In this document: positions 1 through 10,127 of the stretch, piece by piece | How the letters are laid out: each line of letters opens with the position of its first letter | Position numbering within the stretch: the stretch's first letter is position 1 | The notes under the pieces: model-generated | The model's input: the letters and a program-made list of their open reading frames with translations, nothing else | Told to the model about the DNA's origin: nothing | Databases searched by the model: none | Program-made: the position numbers and the translations under genes | Assembly (NCBI RefSeq): GCF_001425305.1 | Contig: NZ_LMEE01000003.1 | Span: 697,222-761,221, forward strand | Length of the DNA stretch: 64,000 nucleotides | Direction of reading: 5' to 3' | From: Phenylobacterium sp. Root1290 | Lineage (GTDB): Bacteria > Pseudomonadota > Alphaproteobacteria > Caulobacterales > Caulobacteraceae

Positions 1-120
1 CAACTCGCCCCGGTTTAAGATTTCGCCACAATCAACGTGTTTACGGGTGGCGGGGTCGGACCTGCAGTCGTAGACCGTCGATACCGCAGATGCACCGCAG
101 CATGCGTGCTTGGAGGCGCC

Positions 121-1617
121 GTGAGTTGGATCAATAGCCTGATGGCGCGCTCGATGGGGCGCAAGCCGAAAGCTGCCCAGAAACCCCAGCCGAATCTTGT
201 CTTCGCCGCGCCGCCGACGGCGCGTGAAGGCGTGTCCGCCAAGAAGCCGGTCGACGCCGCGTTTCCGCGCTTCCAGTCGATGGCCGGCGACCAGCTGAGC
301 CCGCGGCTGAACGACCGCTTCGCCAGCGCGCGTATCAAGCTGCGCAGTGCGTTCACGCCCTCGCAGCCGATCACCGATCGCAAGATGTTCGCCGGCCGCA
401 CCGACGTGCTGACCACGCTCATCCGTTCGATCGAGGACCAGCGTGTCCACGTGATCATGTACGGCGAGCGCGGGATCGGTAAGACCTCGCTGGTTCACGT
501 TCTGACCCAGGCGGCCGAAGAAGCCCGCTACATCGTGGTCTATTGCTCGTGCGGCGCCGGCTCGACCTTCGACGAAATCTTCCGCGCCGTGGCCGGGGAC
601 ATTCCCCTGCTGTTCCACAGCGGCTTTGCGCCGACGACCGACGCGGCGGAACGCGGCGGCACGCTGGCCGACCTGCTGCCGACGACGACGCTGACCCCGC
701 GCCTAGTCGCCGACTTGTTCGCCAAGCTGACTGGCACGCGCGTTCTGGTGGTGCTGGACGAGTTCGACGTCTGCGACTCTCCGGAATTCCGCCGCAACAT
801 CGCCGAACTCATCAAGAACCTCTCCGACCGTTCGATTCGCACCCAGCTGGTGATTGCGGGCGTGGCCGCCGACCTGACCGAGCTGGTCGAGCACATTCCG
901 TCGATCCGCCGGAACATCTTCGCCCTGCAGGTGCCGAAGATGAGCGCGTCCGAGGTCAACCACCTGGTCGAGAACGGCGAAGAGCTGAGCGGCCTGACCT
1001 ACGACAAGGCGGCGACTGACTTCATCGTGTTCGTCGCCAACGGTTCGCCCTATCTCGCCAGCCTGCTGAGCCACCACTCGGGCCTGGCGGCCATCGACAA
1101 GGGCCGCACCCATGTCGCCGTCGAGGACGTCTCGCAGGCGGTGGATCAGGCGCTGACCGAGTTCCGTGGCCGGATCTCCAAGCACACGCTGCTGCAGATC
1201 GACCAGGCCGGCAAAACCGGCGTGCGTCACGTGCTGGGCGTCATGGCCGGTGCGGCGCTGTTCAACAACGGCCGCTTCGACGACCGCGACGTGGATGCGG
1301 TGTATCCGAGCGCCGCCAACGCCGCGAGCTTCAAGGCCACGATCGAAGAGCTCGCCGCCAAGCACATGCTGCTGGAGACGCACGAGGACGAGTATGGCCG
1401 CGGCTATCGGTTCGCCGAAGAGGCCGTGCTGCCCTATCTCTGGATCCTCGCCGCCCAGAAGCGGTTCCTGGAAGGCCGCAAGCCGGCGGTCGCCGACAAG
1501 CCGGCCGTTCCGACGACCGAAAAGGCCGCCATCGTGGCGGAGAAGCCGCCTGAAAAGCCGGCCGACAAGCCGGCCCAGGCGGCGATCGCGACGCCCCGGG
1601 CTGCGGGACGTTCCTAA
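121..1617 (+). CDS. AAA/ORC-like P-loop ATPase with Lys/Pro/Ala-rich tail
   Basis: Predicted ATP-binding protein of 498 residues; its role is unknown. Walker A is GERGIGKTS at residues 115-123 and Walker B is VLVVLDEFD at 208-216, in the arrangement of archaeal-ATPase/ORC-type AAA proteins. The last 45 residues are a low-complexity Lys-Pro-Ala tail, probably disordered. No signal peptide or membrane segment is seen. GTG at 121 is preferred because GGAGG lies four bases upstream; GTG at 37 and ATG at 142 are alternatives. It sits about 95 bases before rfbB in the same direction, so it may be co-expressed with the EPS genes. Similar ATPases occur next to polysaccharide loci, but what it acts on cannot be inferred. 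The ATPase fold is certain; the role is not. Confidence 0.8.
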   Translation: MSWINSLMARSMGRKPKAAQKPQPNLVFAAPPTAREGVSAKKPVDAAFPRFQSMAGDQLSPRLNDRFASARIKLRSAFTPSQPITDRKMFAGRTDVLTTLIRSIEDQRVHVIMYGERGIGKTSLVHVLTQAAEEARYIVVYCSCGAGSTFDEIFRAVAGDIPLLFHSGFAPTTDAAERGGTLADLLPTTTLTPRLVADLFAKLTGTRVLVVLDEFDVCDSPEFRRNIAELIKNLSDRSIRTQLVIAGVAADLTELVEHIPSIRRNIFALQVPKMSASEVNHLVENGEELSGLTYDKAATDFIVFVANGSPYLASLLSHHSGLAAIDKGRTHVAVEDVSQAVDQALTEFRGRISKHTLLQIDQAGKTGVRHVLGVMAGAALFNNGRFDDRDVDAVYPSAANAASFKATIEELAAKHMLLETHEDEYGRGYRFAEEAVLPYLWILAAQKRFLEGRKPAVADKPAVPTTEKAAIVAEKPPEKPADKPAQAAIATPRAAGRS

Positions 1618-1712
1618 TCGGGAACGGATCGGACGCTCTGGCACTTTCGCCCATGGGGTCGCAGGCGGTATGGAGTAACCTTCGACGCCAGCGATCTCTG
1701 GGGGAGTAGGTT

Positions 1713-2777
1713 TTGCGCATTCTTGTCACCGGCGGCGCCGGCTTCATCGGCTCGGCGCTGATCAGGCACCTGATCGCGGAAACCGAGCATGAGGTTCTGA
1801 ACCTCGACAAGCTGACCTACGCCGGAGATCTGCGCTCCCTGGACGGGGTGGCTGGGAACAACCGCTACATGTTCCGGCAGGCGGACATCGCCGACGGCGG
1901 GGCGGTGCGCGCTGCGCTGCGCGACTTCCGCCCGGACGTGGTGACCCATCTGGCGGCCGAGTCCCACGTGGATCGGTCGATCGACGGACCGGCCGACTTC
2001 ATCCAGACCAACATCATCGGCACCTTCGTGATGCTGTCCGAGGTGCTGGCCTATTGGCGCGGCCTGGAGGGCGCAGCCAAGGACGCGTTCCGTTTCCACC
2101 ACATCTCGACCGACGAGGTCTTCGGGTCGCTCGGCGACACCGGATTCTTCACCGAGACCACGGCCTACGATCCGCGCTCGCCCTATTCGGCGTCGAAGGC
2201 TTCGTCCGACCATCTGGTTCGCGCCTGGCACCACACCTATGGCCTGCCGGTGCTGGTCACCAATTGCTCGAACAACTACGGGCCGTATCACTTCCCCGAG
2301 AAGCTGATCCCGCTGATGATCGTCAAGTGTCTGGCCGGTGAGCCGCTGCCGGTCTACGGCGCGGGCGCCAATGTGCGCGACTGGCTCTATGTCGACGATC
2401 ACGCACGCGCGCTGACCCGGGTGTTCGAGGCCGGGACGCCGGGCGAGAGCTACATCATCGGCGGCCGCGCGGAACGCACCAACCTGCAGGTCGTGAACGT
2501 GATCTGCGAGACTTTGGACCGGCTGCGGCCGCGCACGGACGGGAAGTCCTACAAGGACCAGATCAGTTTCGTCGCCGATCGTCCCGGACATGACCATCGC
2601 TACGCGATCGACCCCAGCAAGCTGGATGCGGAGCTGGGCTGGACGGCCCGTGAGAGCTTCGAGACCGGCATCGACAAGACGGTGCAGTGGTATCTGGCCA
2701 ACGACGCCTGGTGGGCGCCGATCCTGGCGCGGGGCGACGCCGGGCAACGCCTGGGCCTGAAGACCGTCAACGCATGA
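1713..2777 (+). CDS. rfbB: dTDP-glucose 4,6-dehydratase
   Basis: Second enzyme of dTDP-L-rhamnose synthesis: it converts dTDP-glucose to dTDP-4-keto-6-deoxyglucose using bound NAD, in the cytosol. The 354-residue protein has the normal family length. The NAD site TGGAGFIG is at residues 6-13, the catalytic TDE triad at 133-135, and the SDR pair Tyr158/Lys162 in YSASK. The start codon is TTG at 1713, supported by the purine-rich GGGGGAG about 8 bases upstream and by the invariant [10 protein letters not shown] opening. Its stop overlaps the start of rfbD by ATGA, showing translational coupling in an rfbBDA operon. Confidence 0.96.
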   Translation: MRILVTGGAGFIGSALIRHLIAETEHEVLNLDKLTYAGDLRSLDGVAGNNRYMFRQADIADGGAVRAALRDFRPDVVTHLAAESHVDRSIDGPADFIQTNIIGTFVMLSEVLAYWRGLEGAAKDAFRFHHISTDEVFGSLGDTGFFTETTAYDPRSPYSASKASSDHLVRAWHHTYGLPVLVTNCSNNYGPYHFPEKLIPLMIVKCLAGEPLPVYGAGANVRDWLYVDDHARALTRVFEAGTPGESYIIGGRAERTNLQVVNVICETLDRLRPRTDGKSYKDQISFVADRPGHDHRYAIDPSKLDAELGWTARESFETGIDKTVQWYLANDAWWAPILARGDAGQRLGLKTVNA

Positions 2778-3688
2778 CGTCAGCCGCCACGACGGATGTG
2801 CTGCTGACCGGCGGAAGCGGCCAGGTCGGGTACGAGGTCATGCGGCAGGCGCCGGATGGCGTGAACGTCGTTGCGCCGGGCCGAGCGGAACTCGATCTGA
2901 GCGATCCCGACGCCATCTTTGCGATGGTCGCCTCGCGTCCCTGGGCGGCGGTGATCAACTGTGCGGCCTACACCGCCGTCGACCGGGCCGAGAGCGAGGC
3001 CGTCGAGGCCTGGCGCGCCAACGCGCTTGGGCCCGCGACGTTGGCGCAGGTGACGGCCGCGGCCCGAATTCCGCTGATCCATGTGTCGACGGACTACGTT
3101 TTCGACGGCTCGAAGAACGGTTTCTACAAGGAGAGCGACTCCGTCGCGCCCCTTGGCATCTACGGCGCCTCCAAGGAGGCCGGCGAACAGGCGGTCAGGA
3201 CCGGCAATCCGCGCCACGTGATCTTGCGCACCGCGTGGGTGGTGAGCCCGCACGGCACGAACTTCATAAAGACCATGCTGCGGTTGGCCGAGACACGGCC
3301 CGAGATCCGGGTCGTCAACGATCAGCGCGGCTGTCCGACCAGCGCGGCCGACATCGCCGCGGTGCTGTTGCGCATCACCGCGCGGCTGGTCGCTTCGCCG
3401 CAAACGGCGCCCACCGGCACCTATCATTTCGTCAACAGCGGCGAAGCCACTTGGTTCGAACTGGCCCAGGCGGTCTTCGAGATGGCCGCCGCGCGCGGCT
3501 ATCCGGTACCGAAGGTCGAGGCCATCACCACGGCCGAATATCCCACGCCGGCCCGCCGGCCAGCCAACTCGCGCCTCGATACGGCCAAGTTGCGCAGCGA
3601 CTACGCGATCAATCCGCGCCCATGGCGGGCGGCGGTGGAAGACATTGTTGAGGCGCTGCTTCCCGCCAAGCAGGAACAAGGACTTTAG
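2774..3688 (+). CDS. rfbD: dTDP-4-dehydrorhamnose reductase
   Basis: Final enzyme of dTDP-L-rhamnose synthesis: NAD(P)H-dependent reduction of dTDP-4-keto-L-rhamnose. The 304-residue protein is an extended SDR with the nucleotide site TGGSGQVG at 12-19, STDYVFDG at 105-112 and Tyr130/Lys134 in YGASK. The start at ATG 2774 gives the typical short N-terminus before the first beta strand and overlaps the rfbB stop by four bases. It is directly followed by rfbA with no gap. The 3,5-epimerase rfbC that makes its substrate is not in this operon, so it must be elsewhere if rhamnose is the product. Confidence 0.95.
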   Translation: MTSAATTDVLLTGGSGQVGYEVMRQAPDGVNVVAPGRAELDLSDPDAIFAMVASRPWAAVINCAAYTAVDRAESEAVEAWRANALGPATLAQVTAAARIPLIHVSTDYVFDGSKNGFYKESDSVAPLGIYGASKEAGEQAVRTGNPRHVILRTAWVVSPHGTNFIKTMLRLAETRPEIRVVNDQRGCPTSAADIAAVLLRITARLVASPQTAPTGTYHFVNSGEATWFELAQAVFEMAAARGYPVPKVEAITTAEYPTPARRPANSRLDTAKLRSDYAINPRPWRAAVEDIVEALLPAKQEQGL

Positions 3689-4582
3689 ATGAAGGGCATC
3701 ATCCTGGCCGGCGGCTCGGGCACGCGTTTGCACCCGGCGACGCTGGCGGTGAACAAGCAACTGCTGCCGATCTACGACAAGCCGATGATCTATTACCCGC
3801 TGTCGGTGCTGATGCTGGCGGGGATCCGCGACATCCTGATCATCTCGTCGCCGGAGTATATCGAGAACTACCGGCGTTTGTTCGAGGACGGGTCCAACTT
3901 CGGGCTCCGCATCGAGTACGCCATCCAGCCGCGCCCCGAGGGGCTGGCCCAGGCGTTCCTGATCGGCGAGTCGTTCGTCGGCGACGAACGCGCGGCGCTG
4001 GTGCTGGGCGACAACATCTTCTTCGGCGCCGGCATGAGCCAGCTGCTGCGCAACGCCGCGACCCGCGACAGCGGCGCGACGATCTTCTCGTATGAGGTCG
4101 ACCAGCCCCAGGCCTATGGCGTCGTCGAGCTGGACGACACGGGCCGGGCCGTCAGCCTGGAAGAAAAGCCGGTCGAGCCGAAGTCGCGGCAGGCGGTCAC
4201 CGGGCTCTATTTCTACGACAACCGGGTCGTCGAGTACGCCAAGCGGGTTCGCCCTTCGGCGCGCGGCGAACTGGAGATCACCGACCTCAACCGCATGTAC
4301 ATGGAAGCCGGCGACCTGTTCGTGGAACAGCTGTCGCGCGGCTATGCCTGGCTCGACACCGGCACCCACGAGAGCCTGGTCGAGGCCTCGGAATTCGTGC
4401 GCGCCGTCCAGAAGCGCCAGGGCGTGCACATCGCCTGCCTGGAAGAGATCGCCTACATCAACGGCTTCATCGACCGCGATCAGCTGCGCGTGCGCGGCAA
4501 GCTGTTCGAGAAGACCGCCTATGGCCGCTATCTGCTCGACATCGCCGATCAGGACCAGCCGCTCAGCCGGCGGCTGCTTTAG
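3689..4582 (+). CDS. rfbA: Glucose-1-phosphate thymidylyltransferase
   Basis: First enzyme of the dTDP-sugar pathway: dTTP plus glucose-1-phosphate gives dTDP-glucose and pyrophosphate. The 297 residues match the usual RmlA length. The nucleotidyltransferase signature GGSGTRL is at 8-14, with the conserved [16 protein letters not shown] stretch at 22-37. The ATG directly abuts the rfbD stop. Its stop overlaps by four bases the stop of the convergent beta-helix gene on the other strand, so the two transcripts meet tail to tail here. Confidence 0.96.
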   Translation: MKGIILAGGSGTRLHPATLAVNKQLLPIYDKPMIYYPLSVLMLAGIRDILIISSPEYIENYRRLFEDGSNFGLRIEYAIQPRPEGLAQAFLIGESFVGDERAALVLGDNIFFGAGMSQLLRNAATRDSGATIFSYEVDQPQAYGVVELDDTGRAVSLEEKPVEPKSRQAVTGLYFYDNRVVEYAKRVRPSARGELEITDLNRMYMEAGDLFVEQLSRGYAWLDTGTHESLVEASEFVRAVQKRQGVHIACLEEIAYINGFIDRDQLRVRGKLFEKTAYGRYLLDIADQDQPLSRRLL

Positions 4583-5574
4583 CGCGGCGGCCGCTGGGGG
4601 CTGAGGCTGGGCTTGTCGCGGACGACCACGTCCTCGTTGTCGGCCAGCAGCAGCTTCCAGTAGCGGTTGTTGAAGATCTTGCCCCTGGTCACGCTGTTGA
4701 CGTTGATCCGCGAATTCATGCCCTCGTAGGGCTGGACGGAGTTGCCTGACACCTCGACGTCCTCGGCGTGCGAGACGGCGATGCCGTTATACATGGCCCC
4801 CTCGATCACGTTGTCGCGGACCACGATCCGGCGATAGGGCAGCGTGCCGGTCTGGTCGGTGATGAAGATGCCCTGCGGGATCCCGCCCGAGCCGCGCCGG
4901 ATGCGGTTGCCGATGATCGAGATATCTTCCGCCGACGCCGTCGTGCCCTTGGTGAAGACCTGAATCGCGTCGGGGTGAGCGCCCGGCGTCGGGGCGAAGT
5001 CGGCGAAGTCGTTGTCCTTGATCAGCAGCCGAGATGTGCCGGCGCCGGTGACGCCGTCAGCGCCGAGCCGCCGGAAGGTGTTGCCTTCGATGGCGATGTC
5101 GTAACAGCCCGCATGGACGACGCCGTTCCGGAAGCCTTCGAAGCTCGACTTGTCGACGCGGATGTTGCGGGTGCGTGTGATGAACAGACCCTGGCCGCGG
5201 GGCAGGCCGCGGGCGGAGAGCTCGCTGATGCGGATGTTCTGGCTGTCGGTGATCGCGAGGCGACCGGCGTCGGGTTCGTCCAACGCGACGGACATGCCGA
5301 CAATCCGAAGTCCGGTGACTTTGTTGAGCACCAGGCCCTTGGTCTCGACGCCCTTGGCGACGAGCGTGACCGGCGTGTCGAACGAGAGGTCGCTGAGCGA
5401 GACCTGGCCATAGGAGCCGGGCGCGAGAACGATGGTCGCGCCCGGGCTGGCGGTCCGTAGCGCCACGTTGAGGGTGAGCAGGTTGCGGACCGTCACCGGT
5501 CCGCGTTGCGCCACCTGCTGGGCCAGGGATTCCGAGCTGGGGGCCGTATCAAGGTGCGGCGCCGGTTCGAACAT
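4579..5574 (-). CDS. Right-handed beta-helix protein lacking RTX repeats
   Basis: A 331-residue parallel beta-helix protein, paralogous to three larger RTX proteins in this locus (genes ending at 5642 and starting at 12566 and 14950). It shares the GAHPDAIQ motif (His200 to Gln205), the [12 protein letters not shown] segment at about 230-241 and MYNGI at 261-265. It has about 15 extra N-terminal residues and stops soon after the helix: no proline linker, no RTX nonapeptides and no type I secretion tail. No signal peptide is obvious. The fold is typical of polysaccharide lyases and epimerases; catalysis is inferred, not shown. It could be an intracellular or non-secreted version of the family, or a truncated duplicate. 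Confidence 0.8.
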   Translation of the reverse strand: MFEPAPHLDTAPSSESLAQQVAQRGPVTVRNLLTLNVALRTASPGATIVLAPGSYGQVSLSDLSFDTPVTLVAKGVETKGLVLNKVTGLRIVGMSVALDEPDAGRLAITDSQNIRISELSARGLPRGQGLFITRTRNIRVDKSSFEGFRNGVVHAGCYDIAIEGNTFRRLGADGVTGAGTSRLLIKDNDFADFAPTPGAHPDAIQVFTKGTTASAEDISIIGNRIRRGSGGIPQGIFITDQTGTLPYRRIVVRDNVIEGAMYNGIAVSHAEDVEVSGNSVQPYEGMNSRINVNSVTRGKIFNNRYWKLLLADNEDVVVRDKPSLSPQRPPR

Positions 5575-5641
5575 GCTGGACTCCTTCGCGGCCGCGGGGC
5601 GCGGCGGACGGAGTCACCGGACCTGACGCCTCCGCAAATTA

Positions 5642-7258
5642 CTAGGCGGAGACAATCCATCCATCGGACAGCGAGGACAAGGCCACGTTGGACAGAACCA
5701 TGCGCGCGCCGCCGACCAGGTCGATGACCACGTCGCCGCCCACCTGGCTGACGGTGTAGCTCGCGCCGTCGCCGATGAAGACGCGGTCGCCCTCGGCGCG
5801 GTTGAAGTCGGTCACCACGTCGATCCCCGCCTGGGCGAAGGTGTGGAAGGTGTCAGCGCCGGCGCCGCCGCTCATGGTGTCGGCGCCAAGGTCCCCCGAC
5901 AGCCAGTCATTGCCGTCGCCGCCGAAGATCACGTCGTCGTTCTGGCCGCCACGGACGGTGTCGTCGCCGATCTCGCCATGGAGCGTGTCGTTGCCCATGT
6001 TGCCGAGCACGAGGTCGGCGCCCGCGCCGCCCAGCAGCAGGTCGTTGTCCTTGCCGCCAGACACCCAGTCGTCCCCGGCGCCGCCGTGGAGGGTGTCATT
6101 GCCCATGTTGCCGTTGATGTCGTCGTTGCCGCCGCCGCCCTGGATGTTGTCGGCGCCGTCGCCGCCGCGCAGGTAGTCGGCATAGTCGCGGCCGGTGATG
6201 ATGTCGTTGCCGGCTCCGCCCTCGATGCGGCTGCCGCCATCGATGCGGGCGCTGAGCTGGTCGTCGCCGCCGGTGCCCCAGACCCAGTGGGCGAGGGGGC
6301 TGGTCGAGTTTTCCTGGATCGCGGCGATGATGGCGTTGCCGGACTGGGTGAGGTTGGTGGTGCCGGCCAGGTTGAAGATCATCGCCTGATTGTTGGCGAC
6401 CTGGGCGTTGGTGGAGTCGTTGATGCGAATCCACGAGTTCATGTCGGCGTAGGCGATCACGGAGTTGCCGGTCACCACCAGTCCGTTGGCGCTCGTCACC
6501 ATGATGCCGTTGTACATGCCGCCGACGACGACGTTGTCGGTGACGGTCACGCGCTCGTAGCCCAGGCCGATCTGATCGGTGATGAAGATGCCCTGGATGA
6601 TCCCGCCGGCGCCGCGGGTGATGAGGTTGCCGCTGACCACGATGTCGCGCGCATTGGCGGTCGCGCCGCGGGTCAGGAACTGGATCGCGTCGGGGTGGTC
6701 GCCGGCCGCCGGATAGAAGTCGGTGAACGAGTTGCCGATGACCTGCACGCTGGACGAGCCGACCGCGATGACGCCGTCAGCGCGGATATCGTGGATGCGG
6801 TTGTTCTCGATTCGCACGCCGGTGCTGCCCGACAGGCTGATGGCATGGTCGAGCTGCTGGAAGGCCGAACCGGTGATCGAGACGCTGGAACTGTCCCTGA
6901 CCAGGATGCCCGACTGATCGTCAGCCGGATTGTTGTTCATCGAGCCGTGGATGTTGAGGCCGTTGAACTCGATGTTTCTCGAGCTCACGATCTGGGCGTT
7001 CCACACGGTCCAGGGCGAGCTGAAGTCCAGATGAAGGTTGTTGAAGGACAGGCCCTGGCTATTGCTGACGGTCAGGCCGGTCAGCGTCGCCGGATTGCCG
7101 GGGTCGCGGGACGAGATGGTCACCGTGCCGTCGAACACGAGGCCCTTCAGTTGAACATTGGAATAATTGCCGGCTTCAAGAAGAACGCGATCGCCGGCCT
7201 TGGCCGAGCCAAGTGCGGTCGTGAGTTGGGCGGCGCTGGAAACCAGATAATCAGCCAT
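5642..7258 (-). CDS. Secreted RTX beta-helix protein, possible polysaccharide-modifying enzyme
   Basis: A 538-residue protein. Residues 1-310 form right-handed beta-helix turns with the GDHPDAIQF motif (His188, Pro189, Asp190, Ala191, Ile192, Gln193). Residues 343-472 hold about ten RTX nonapeptides of the GGxGxDxLx type, and the C-terminus ends in hydrophobic strands as in type I secretion substrates. ATG 7258 is chosen because it puts the conserved motif at exactly the same residue numbers as in the genes at 12566 and 14950; a start at 7312 would add 18 unmatched residues. A-module (beta-helix) plus R-module (RTX) is the layout of Azotobacter AlgE alginate epimerases, so export and calcium-dependent folding are likely; the substrate is unknown. 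No type I transporter genes are in the window. Confidence 0.88.
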   Translation of the reverse strand: MADYLVSSAAQLTTALGSAKAGDRVLLEAGNYSNVQLKGLVFDGTVTISSRDPGNPATLTGLTVSNSQGLSFNNLHLDFSSPWTVWNAQIVSSRNIEFNGLNIHGSMNNNPADDQSGILVRDSSSVSITGSAFQQLDHAISLSGSTGVRIENNRIHDIRADGVIAVGSSSVQVIGNSFTDFYPAAGDHPDAIQFLTRGATANARDIVVSGNLITRGAGGIIQGIFITDQIGLGYERVTVTDNVVVGGMYNGIMVTSANGLVVTGNSVIAYADMNSWIRINDSTNAQVANNQAMIFNLAGTTNLTQSGNAIIAAIQENSTSPLAHWVWGTGGDDQLSARIDGGSRIEGGAGNDIITGRDYADYLRGGDGADNIQGGGGNDDINGNMGNDTLHGGAGDDWVSGGKDNDLLLGGAGADLVLGNMGNDTLHGEIGDDTVRGGQNDDVIFGGDGNDWLSGDLGADTMSGGAGADTFHTFAQAGIDVVTDFNRAEGDRVFIGDGASYTVSQVGGDVVIDLVGGARMVLSNVALSSLSDGWIVSA

Positions 7259-7621
7259 GGGGTTCGCGTCTTCTCTATATCGTTCGCAGCCCCCGCTGAC
7301 CGGCGGGACCATAGCCCGTCATGACCTGCGCAAGCCGAGGTAAATTGACGCAGGAGGCCTGGCGCCTCCCAATCAGACCTGATGGGGACTGAGCACGACT
7401 AACAATTACTTAAAAGGTGGAGCGAACGGCTCCTGAGCACCAAGTGGCGCACTCTACAGATTTCACCAAACAAGGCTATGCCAGCTTAGTGGTCGCTGCC
7501 CGGAATGTTAATGCATGGGCGCCACGTTGTGGACGCTTGCCGCTAGGATGTTCAGCGGCGAGTGATTTTGAAGCGCATGCGCGCCGCTGTTTGGCGCGCC
7601 GGAAAGCCGGGAGAGGCCCTG
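7259..7621. other. Divergent intergenic region
   Basis: 363 bases between the divergent RTX beta-helix gene and the ligase-like gene. A GC hairpin (GGAGGC/GCCTCC) lies near 7351-7369 and an AT-rich patch at 7399-7414. No convincing RNA gene or conserved small protein is visible; a 75-codon frame at 7417-7644 runs into the downstream gene and has no support. The region presumably holds promoters for both directions, but clear -35/-10 pairs were not identified. Confidence 0.5.
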
Positions 7622-9205
7622 ATGTGGGCGGGGAGCGACAATAGCGGCCAGGCCTCTCGGCCGGTTATCCTGAGGCCCTACGCAAAGCCGGGTCCCGGAC
7701 GGCTGGTGCAGGCGGTGCTGCTGCTGGCGTTCGCGGGATTCTGCCTGTTCTTCGGCTTCCTGTACGGCCTGACGACGCCGTTCCTGATCAAGCAGTTGGT
7801 GATTCCGATCATCCTGCTGGCGTTTGTCACCATCTGGGCGCTTCCCGACACCAAGTCGGCGCCGGTCGGAACGCTGTACGGGCTGAGCTTCGCCTTCATC
7901 ATCGTGCTGTTCCTGTGGCCGAACTATCTGGCGATCGCCTTGCCGGGTCTGCCGTGGATCACGCTGATGCGCCTGGTCGGCGCGCCGTTGGCCCTGGTGC
8001 TGGCGATCAGCTACTCGATGTCGCCGGACTTCCGGGCCCAGATGAAGGCGTCCCTGAACGCGACGCCGCTGGTCTACAAGCTGCTGGCCGGCTTCATCGT
8101 CCTGCAGATCGTCACGATCGCCTTCTCCGCCGAGAAGGACCAGTCGATCCAGCGCGTGATCAATGCACAGCTCACCTGGACGACCATCTATTTCGCCAGC
8201 TGCTACGTCTTCCTCAAACCTGGCCGGGTGCACCGCTGGGCGGTGATCCTGTGGGCGGTCACGCTGGTCGTCTGCCTGATGGGGATTTTCGAGTACAAGA
8301 TCAGCCGTCCCTCGTGGGGCGCCTATGTGCCGAACTTCCTGAAGGTGGAGGACGAGAGCGTCATACGGGCGCTGACCGGCAGCGTGCGTTCGGCCACCGG
8401 CCTCTACCGTGTGCAGAGCACGTTCACGACCTCGCTGGGTCTGGCTGAGTTCCTGGCGCTGACGGCGCCGTTCATCCTGCACTTCGTGATGTTCGGGAAG
8501 AAGCTGTTCACCCGCGTCGCGGCCGCCGCGACCATGCCGCTGATGCTCTATGTGGTGATCATCACCGACTCGCGCCTGGGCATGGTCGGCTTCCTGCTGG
8601 CGTTCATGCTGTACCTGCTGCTGTGGAGCGGCCTGCGCTGGCGGGCCAACAAGAGCAGCCTGCTGGCTCCCGCGATCGTGCTGGCCTATCCGGCGATCTT
8701 CGCCCTGTTCATCACCGCGACGATGTTCGTCGGCCGGCTGCGCAACATGGTCTGGGGCGGCGGCGACACCGCGGCCAGCACGGCCTCGCGCGGCGCGCAG
8801 TACGACATGGGCATTCCCATGATCCTGAAGGCCCCCTGGGGCCACGGGGCGGGGACGTCGGGGTCGACCCTGGGCTTCGTCAGCCCAGCGGGCATCCAGA
8901 CGATCGACACCTACTATCTGGCCATCGGCCTGGAGTACGGGCTGATCGGCTTCGTCGTCTATTATGGGATGCTGATCGCCTCGACCTACTACGCCGCCAA
9001 GTACGCGGTGCGCGCGCCGACGGGCGAGCTGAGCTTCTTCATGCCCGCGGCGATCGCGCTGGTGAACTTCATCGTCATCAAGTCGGTGTTCAGCCAGCAG
9101 GACAACCACCCGCTGATCTTCATGCTCATGGGCATCGTCACGGCGATGGTCTATCGCGCCATGAACGGCGAGCTCGAGCAGAGCCGCCCGGCCAGCGTTA
9201 GCTGA
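7622..9205 (+). CDS. O-antigen ligase / Wzy-like polymerase membrane protein
   Basis: A 527-residue polytopic inner-membrane protein with about ten or more hydrophobic helices and a large soluble loop near residues 220-280, the layout of the Wzy_C (O-antigen ligase/polymerase) family. In an EPS locus with flippase, Wza and Wzc genes, it is the best candidate for the polymerase that joins lipid-linked repeat units in the periplasm. ATG 7622 is chosen for the GGGAGAGG site 5 bases upstream; earlier starts at 7562 (GTG) and 7577 lack such a site. The stop overlaps by 8 bases the stop of the convergent glycosyltransferase gene. Ligase and polymerase cannot be told apart by sequence here. Confidence 0.82.
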   Translation: MWAGSDNSGQASRPVILRPYAKPGPGRLVQAVLLLAFAGFCLFFGFLYGLTTPFLIKQLVIPIILLAFVTIWALPDTKSAPVGTLYGLSFAFIIVLFLWPNYLAIALPGLPWITLMRLVGAPLALVLAISYSMSPDFRAQMKASLNATPLVYKLLAGFIVLQIVTIAFSAEKDQSIQRVINAQLTWTTIYFASCYVFLKPGRVHRWAVILWAVTLVVCLMGIFEYKISRPSWGAYVPNFLKVEDESVIRALTGSVRSATGLYRVQSTFTTSLGLAEFLALTAPFILHFVMFGKKLFTRVAAAATMPLMLYVVIITDSRLGMVGFLLAFMLYLLLWSGLRWRANKSSLLAPAIVLAYPAIFALFITATMFVGRLRNMVWGGGDTAASTASRGAQYDMGIPMILKAPWGHGAGTSGSTLGFVSPAGIQTIDTYYLAIGLEYGLIGFVVYYGMLIASTYYAAKYAVRAPTGELSFFMPAAIALVNFIVIKSVFSQQDNHPLIFMLMGIVTAMVYRAMNGELEQSRPASVS

Positions 9206-10121
9206 CGTCGAGCCAGCGCGGCGGGCCCCGCTCGCCGCGCAGCCCAGCCGACCAGCCCTGCAGGGCGTAGCCGAGCTGGCGCCACGCGCGGGCGCGTCCG
9301 AAACGAAGGCACATCAGCGCGAGCGCGGCCGCAGCGGCCACTGGCAGCCGTAGCGGATAGGTGTCGCGCGTGGTCAGCATCTTGTTGCGCTCGCCGAGAT
9401 AGATCGGCGTACGTGGGCGGCTGCGGATGTGATCGTAGGAGCCGGTTGTGGTGCCGGCCTCGTGCAGGACGTCCGCGCCCGGCGCATAGCCCAGGCGCAT
9501 GCCCCGCCTCAGTCCGCGCAGGCACCATTCCACTTCCTCGCAGTAGAGGAAGTAGTCCTCGCGCATCGGTCCCACGATTTCGAGATAGCGCCGGCCCATC
9601 ATCATCGAGGCGCCGTTGAGGTAGCTCTGATCGCGCTCGACCTGCGCCTGGTCGACCGCGCCGCCGTGCGGCGAGCCGTGACCCAGCGAGACGGCCCGCG
9701 CCAGCCAGGAGCGCCAGCGGCCGCCGTGGGACTGCACCCGGCCGTCGGGCAGGTAGACGGTGTTGCCGACGGCGTCGCAATCGCCTTCCGCCAGCCGGGC
9801 GGCCAGACGGGCCAGCGAGTCCGGGCCGGGAAGGGTGTCGGGGTTCAGGACCCACCAGGCGTCGGCGCCCGGCGCCTGGGCCAGGCATACGTTCACGCCG
9901 CCGGCATAGCCCAGGTTGCGCGGCGCGCGGACGGCGCGGACGACTTGGCCGTCGGGCAGGGCGGCGGGCAGGCAGGCCAGCAGCGCCTGGAACGCGGCCT
10001 CGCCGCCGTTCTCACAGATCACCACTTCGAAGTCGCGATGGTTGGAGGCGCCCAGCGCTGCAAGACAGCCGACGATGTCGTCGGTGTTGCGAAAGGCGAC
10101 GATGCAGACCGCGACATGCAT
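9198..10121 (-). CDS. GT2 glycosyltransferase, rhamnosyltransferase (WbbL)-like
   Basis: A 307-residue family 2 glycosyltransferase of GT-A fold. The N-terminal nucleotide-binding strand is MHVAVCIVAF; the metal-binding motif is in WWVLNPDTLPG; and a GASMMMGRR...FLYCEEVEWCLR segment is typical of WbbL-type rhamnosyltransferases that use dTDP-L-rhamnose. This fits the nearby rfbBDA genes, but the actual donor is inferred. Cytosolic or membrane-associated, transferring a sugar to the lipid-linked repeat unit. Starts at ATG 10121, six bases after the stop of a second GT2 gene, so the two form an operon. Confidence 0.88.
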   Translation of the reverse strand: MHVAVCIVAFRNTDDIVGCLAALGASNHRDFEVVICENGGEAAFQALLACLPAALPDGQVVRAVRAPRNLGYAGGVNVCLAQAPGADAWWVLNPDTLPGPDSLARLAARLAEGDCDAVGNTVYLPDGRVQSHGGRWRSWLARAVSLGHGSPHGGAVDQAQVERDQSYLNGASMMMGRRYLEIVGPMREDYFLYCEEVEWCLRGLRRGMRLGYAPGADVLHEAGTTTGSYDHIRSRPRTPIYLGERNKMLTTRDTYPLRLPVAAAAALALMCLRFGRARAWRQLGYALQGWSAGLRGERGPPRWLDVS

Positions 10122-10127
10122 GGGCCG

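Noticed and set aside
7417..7644. 75-codon frame before the ligase-like gene
   Set aside because: It overlaps the ligase coding start in another frame and has no ribosome site or recognisable protein pattern.
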